Shown here piece after piece: positions 59,025-64,000 of a stretch of 64,000 nt of DNA (position 1 is the first letter of the stretch; each line of letters begins with the position of its first letter). The notes beneath the pieces are model-generated. The model worked only from the letters and a program-made list of their open reading frames with translations, did no database searches and had not been told where the DNA came from. The position numbers and the translations under genes are program-made. Source of the stretch: Marsupella aquatica (Eukaryota > Marchantiophyta); NCBI GenBank assembly GCA_973895155.1, contig OZ316898.1:1116001-1180000 (forward strand). The letters are read 5' to 3'.

Positions 59025-62000
59025 GCATCAACACTAACGAACTGAATTTGACAGACGGTGCTGTCTGATTATGAATTTGGATTTCCTATCAGCATGTCTT
59101 TCTGTTTCCCCCATTTTGGGGAGTGTAAAAAAATCCACGGGGAACTGTGTATTATCATCAATTGCTACCTAGGCAGTTAGCAAATGAGAACAGATTTCCG
59201 TTCCGGCCCCCCCTTTTTGCCGCTATGCCACTTTTATTTCCATTTTCATGCGCTATCCCAAAACTTTCATTTAGCAGCTTGGGTTTAGGGTTAGTAAGCC
59301 ATCCAGCGTGTCGAAGCCCTAGGGGCCTCATATCAGTGGGGTCTCGACATTTCCTTGAGGAGCCACACTTATACTGGGCAGCTGACAAAACAGACAACTG
59401 TGTGTTTGGAGGGCTTTGACATCACTTGTTTTGCGTGGTTTTGACATACCTCTTCATGAATTGCTGGTAGGCTTAATCTGCAATCTACAAGGGCCAAACG
59501 ATTGCCAATATATTTGTTGTCCACAAAAAATGAAGAGATTCACTTTTTATTAAACCATGTCATCGTATTAAGCTTGACAGTTTACATTATGGAATATACA
59601 AGTGACTTACTATGGGTCAAAGTAAATCGTCCCACGAAACAAAGTAAATCGTCCCACGAGAACCGAACTGAGCTTTACAATTCAAGAGCTTGTGCCCAGC
59701 AAAGTACAGTAAGGGAAAAGGTAGAAGCACGTCCAGAGGACCAAAGCTGTTCACAAGATTGACCAGGGAGATGCAATTTGACCTTTCACATCCTCAGCTA
59801 CTGTACACTTGGTGTCTAGCAAACTGACCAATTGATGGCTGATCTAAGATTCCAAAGTATGACAAAAAACAGGAGGTCTTTGTCCATCAAAGAAATGCAG
59901 GGAATCAACGGTATCTGTATGAAATTTAATTCCCGCCCCTCTCAGACTGAACAACATCATCGTGATCAGTAGTAGTGACGATGTCTGCCCATTCCGCAAG
60001 GGACTGTGTCTGCTTCTCCAAAGCTTGTCTAATGAAGGGTACTGCATCGCCCCCTAACGGCAGCCTCAGCGGCAGCGTCCGACCCTCGCAGCAACCACTC
60101 TTTGTCAACGCTTCGACAAGCAATTGTGCAGCCTTAGCCGGATCCCCGGGTTGCTTCATATCTATGTCTGCAAAGGCTTTTTTTATCGGATCCATGAATG
60201 ACCGGTAGTCATCGATGCTCTTTGCCGCACGGACAAAGTTCCCATCACTTAAGAGATTGGTGCGGAAGTAGCCGGGCTCGATGACAGTCACTTCGATGCC
60301 CAGATCGGCCACTTCCAACCGGAGTGCCTCCGTGGCTCCCACCAGCGCGAATTTGGAGGAGCAGTACAGGCCAGCTCCGGCCACACCCTTCCAGCCGCCC
60401 AGGGAGCCGATGTTAGCAATGACTCCGGACTTGCGAGAACGCATATGAGGTAAAACAGCACGAATGACGATCAGCTGCCCGAAAAAGTTGGTTTCGTACA
60501 GGGCCTTCACTTATTCGTCACTGTCAGAGACGTAATACCAGTACATGTATTAGGAAAATAGCATCCAATTTCCTGTCTTCTTTATAACTAGGAGTGGAAA
60601 TACAAATTAAACGGTGAATTAGACTGTTACGGAAAGTTGCATCCAATTCTCTCCTCAAACATCTTCAGAGTGAATGAAGTGAGCAGACAGATCTAGGAAA
60701 CAAGGCATTGGATTCACATCATCATCGGTGCCAGAGTCAAGTCTAATACATGTCAGCAAAGAAATTTTACCGAAAAAGCATCCAATTTGAGTCCTCGTGA
60801 CTCGCATTTGAAAACGTTTCAGAGAACCTTGCGTAACTGAAAGATTAGAAGGTGAAGATCAAACGCCTACAGGTTCTTGAAAAGACATTCTGGGAGAAAA
60901 ATTCAACTGGATCCTGGTCAGGTTTCAATGAGTTCCCTTTGTACAAGAGACCGTCCACATCATGTGTCATGGCATATATTTTGTCAATTCGAAGTACTGA
61001 ACTCTCGTTTAAGGTTTGTGTGCATTCTATAGAGAATTGTACAGAATAGAGAAATTGGAAGTACTTTGTTGACCGAATCGAAACAGTCTCAGTTTGAGTT
61101 GCGGACTGCATTGGCGAGAAGCTCTCACCTCCACTCCTCAATCGCTCCTACACCAGTATATGCAGCGTTGTTGACCAAGATATCAATCCTGCCATAGAGT
61201 TTCAGCGCCTCATCAATGACTATCTGTACGTCTGCATTGCCCGCGTTAATATCCAGAGCGAGCGTAGCAGCGCCCGCAGCCTTCAAACTCTCGAGTCTGG
61301 TGATGTTGCGACCCGTGGCTATGACCTTGTCACCATGAGCAAGAGCAGCTCTTGCTAGTTCACGGCCGAAATCGGAGGAGCACCCGGTGATGACCCAAAC
61401 TTTGGACGACGACATGATGCAGGTCTCGGTTTTTTATGGTTTGTAGTGAACGACTATTAGAGTTCGGAAGGTTTAACTTGATGGAATTGAACTGCTAAAG
61501 AAACACTGATCGGGAGATTCTCTTGGTATCAGAGGCTTGATCTCACTGCATGTTGTTACTTGACGTATCCGTGGTGGTAGAGGTGTTCGCAATCCTGCCT
61601 CTAAAATATTGCATTCTCCTGCTTCCGCTTTATATGTATTCTTCTCTTCGTAGACTTGTCTCGCATCTCCTCGTAAACATGTCTCACTGCTTGCCAGCTC
61701 ATGGCTCTTGTTGTGACATATGACATTCGTTTCTTGTAGACGACGAAACTGATCGGACATAGCATGAAGGTTCATTAGAACAACTCAATACTTTGAAAAT
61801 TTCGAATCCGAAATGTCACTACTGAGATTGTTGAAGCAGTGACACTTCAATTGATTGTTGAAGAACCGACACTTCAATTACAGAAACATTTGAATTATGG
61901 GTCACGGAGGATATGTGGTTGATTACAATCCCAAAGCCGCAGATTCAGGGAGGAATAAACACGAATGCCATAAAAATAATTTGGAAGTAGTTGGCCCATG

Positions 62001-62330
62001 GCTTTGACAGTTTCCCTAGAGGTCAAAAGGCAAAGTGTTACAGGAGAGTCGTGGAAGTCCTGAAGTGTTGGTACAAGTAAAGGTTTTGTCCTCGGTAGAC
62101 CCGGGGCTGGACCTCCCGCAGTGGATGTCACAAGCCTGCCATGACCTCAGTATGAATCATGACTTCGCTCTACTCTACTCCGTTATTGGCCATATCTCCG
62201 GTATTGACAGAGATCTAATCAATAAACAAACTCATTCGCAGTTCAACTCGATCATTATTCATTTGTCGTTTGAAGCATGAGCGAAGACCCAGGTGCAGGT
62301 TCGTCCTCCTGAACCTGGCGTTTACATAAA
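59025..62330. repeat. Segmental duplication, unit B (GARS tail remnant + SDR B)
   Basis: Second copy of the 3.2-kb unit. It begins with a diverged copy of the last GARS codons up to GGTGCTGTCTGA, but no other GARS exon precedes it, so this is a non-functional tail. Confidence 0.9.
59926..61415 (-). pseudogene. Short-chain dehydrogenase/reductase, copy B (nonsense mutation)
   Basis: Same two-exon structure as copy A: exon 1 61415 to about 61130, exon 2 60520 to 59926. Exon 1 is about 86% identical in protein to copy A (13 changes in 95). Two defects: Gly15 of the TGxxxGxG cofactor loop is Asp (TGCSSDFG), and codon 99 is TAA (60511-60513) where copy A has GAA. After the stop, exon 2 is still open for 194 codons with YCSSK intact. 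NNAA is conserved here (82-85). It is probably a recent pseudogene, unless splicing skips the stop. Confidence 0.85.
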
Positions 62331-62452
62331 GTGGCCGTCGATGATGAAGCTATGGAGGTTAACCTGGCATTTACGTAACGTGGTCGTGGATGAGGAAGCG
62401 ATGGAGGTTTTTGAGTTGCTCTTCAAATGTTGTGGTAGGTAGCAGCTGGCTC

Positions 62453-62519
62453 TACTTTCTTTTTATACTTCTACTAGCTCAATACGTACTTTCTTTTTAT
62501 ACTTCTACTAGCTCAATAC
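62453..62519. repeat. 34-bp tandem duplication
   Basis: TACTTTCTTTTTATACTTC followed by TACTAGCTCAATAC occurs twice, starting at 62453 and 62487, without mismatch. Confidence 0.95.
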
Positions 62520-62529
62520 CTGTGCGTTG

Positions 62530-62960
62530 CCACAAAAGATGTTGCGCAAAAATTATCTATGTGTAAAACATATTGTATGCGAAAAAGATGTACTTGCGGA
62601 AAAGATGTTGTATGTAGAAAAGATGTCATTTGCACAAAAGGTGTCATTTGCAAAAACCATAATGTTGCAAAAAAGCTACAGAAAAGAATGATGTCATTGG
62701 GCAAAATATGTCATTTGGGGAAAATGAGGTGTTCCAAAAAATGTTGTTCTATAAATGATTTCATTGTTAAAAATATGTTGTCCCAAAAAAAATGTCAATC
62801 CAAAAGCAATATTGTTTGCCAAAAATTTGAAATTGAACAAAATACATCATTGTGTGAAAAATGTGGTTGCTGAAAAAATGTTTTGTGAAAGATTTTTATT
62901 GTAGAGAATATGTCATTGTGCAAAGAGTATATTGTGTAAAAAATGATGTTTGTGGAAAAG
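62530..62960. repeat. Degenerate short-period repeat array
   Basis: Variants of AAAAGATGTCATTTGCA / AAAATGTCATTGTGC recur every 18-25 bp. The Cys/Lys-rich 104-residue frame at 62559-62873 is a translation of this array. Confidence 0.75.
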
Positions 62961-64000
62961 GTACCATCTAGAATAAAGAAACTCTTTGATGCTTGCTCCT
63001 CTTTTGCCCATGAAAATTCGTTGATCCTTTGAATAAAAATTAAAAATAGGATACTCTTTCCTCCCCCCTTCCTTTCCTACATTTTTAATTTTTAATTTTC
63101 TCCAATTGTTTTTCTTTTCTTTGTTTGTTTTTTCATTATCTTAAATATCCACTTTTTTGTCTTTTAGCCTCTCTTTCTCTCTCTCCTAGGGTCTCTCTCC
63201 CCTCCCTTACTTTTCCATTTGAGTCTCTGTCCCTCCTTGGTCCTCTCTAGTCTAGCTCTCCCATACTTAGAATCATACCCTGTGAGGATAATAGATGTCC
63301 TCTTGTATCCTGGATGGTACTCTTCCTTCCCTATAATTATGAGGGTAATAGTGGACAGCAAGCGCATGAGGATTGAGGAGGGGAAGAGTGCACTTGCAGG
63401 GACAGTCGTACTTGCAAGGACAATCATGGAGTGATCTTATCGAGTAATCCTTTGTACTCCTTCATAATCTTTGTCAAGGCATCTTATTATCATTCTTTGT
63501 ATTAGTATGCCTCTGTTCTTTGATGTCTAATGCTAATGGTCTCTTTCCCATAATCGAACGGTATTAAAAAACTTAAAACTTGCAAAAGATCAAATGGTTG
63601 TGGATCATTCCCGCCCAAAATACATTTTGTAATGGGACGAAGGACAAAAAATGGCGGGATTGGATATTATAGTTGTAGATCGGTATAATAAGGGATTCCC
63701 CTGGCCTTATTCCAGTTTTACACATCCACCATTATATAGGGGAGTGTAGGAGGGAGGGAGTAGGGGAGGAAAAAGACAAAGGAAAAAGGGGGAGAGAAAA
63801 AAGTAAAAATGTGGGCCAAGCATCTGTAAACTTAGGCGAAACATTTGCCACCATGTTTGTTGAATGCACCCCTCTTTGTGTAGGAGCATTGATGGCAAGG
63901 CTGCTGCAGAATTGGCATAACGAGGAGTGCCAGAGGACTAGTTGTCTCCCCTGTGTGATGTATTGTGGCCCATTCGAAAATGGTTGGCAGTCCCCTCCCT
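62961..64000. other. Intergenic DNA at the right end
   Basis: Low-complexity T- and CT-rich DNA at 63000-63250, then AT-rich DNA. No gene recognised. Confidence 0.5.

Noticed and set aside
62559-62873. Cys/Lys-rich 104-residue frame resembling a secreted Cys-rich peptide
   Set aside because: It is a translation of a degenerate 18-25-bp repeat array, has no signal peptide and irregular Cys spacing.

Overview
This window is nuclear DNA of a land plant. Support comes from two plant-type SYP1 syntaxins, a plastid ribosomal protein L12 with a transit peptide, a plant PADRE-domain protein, an organellar release factor with many short GT-AG introns, plant-type GARS, a Ty3/gypsy chromovirus primed by initiator tRNA-Met, MITEs and a tRNA-derived SINE. 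Intronless syntaxins, low gene density and TE-rich intergenic DNA would suit a seed-free plant (moss, liverwort, lycophyte or fern), but that is a weak inference and I cannot name the species. No tRNA, rRNA, CRISPR or organellar DNA was recognised.

Layout. 0-20 kb: two SYP1-type Qa-SNARE genes point away from each other (about 2.2-3.2 kb minus, 18.7-19.6 kb plus) and flank an 11-exon mitochondrial-type RF1 gene (8.7-12.0 kb plus). Between them lie a pair of SINE-like copies, two minisatellites and a hairpin. 20-31.9 kb: plastid L12 (minus) and a PADRE-domain gene (minus) in mostly unassigned DNA, with a perfect 18-bp hairpin at 21.05 kb. 31.98-41.30 kb: a chromovirus inserted on the minus strand with a 5-bp target duplication. 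Its coding region is broken, and a 640-bp MITE sits inside one LTR. 41.3-49.8 kb: repeat-rich DNA with a large interrupted inverted repeat, a 245-bp MITE with an 8-bp target duplication, and a rearranged isoleucyl-tRNA synthetase pseudogene. 50.7-62.3 kb: a three-exon GARS gene, then a tandem segmental duplication of about 3.2 kb that carries the last codons and 3' flank of GARS plus a two-exon short-chain dehydrogenase (SDR). The proximal SDR is open; the distal copy has an in-frame stop and a lost cofactor-loop glycine. 62.4-64 kb: tandem and low-complexity repeats.

The genes do not form a pathway. They are single housekeeping or membrane-traffic genes (vesicle fusion, organelle translation, purine synthesis) separated by mobile and tandem-repeat DNA. 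I found no convincing new multigene system. The points most worth follow-up are a Glu-to-Lys change at a presumed metal ligand in GARS, the segmental duplication with one decaying SDR, the two well-bounded MITEs, the SINE pair, and a perfect mitotic MSA-type motif upstream of one syntaxin.
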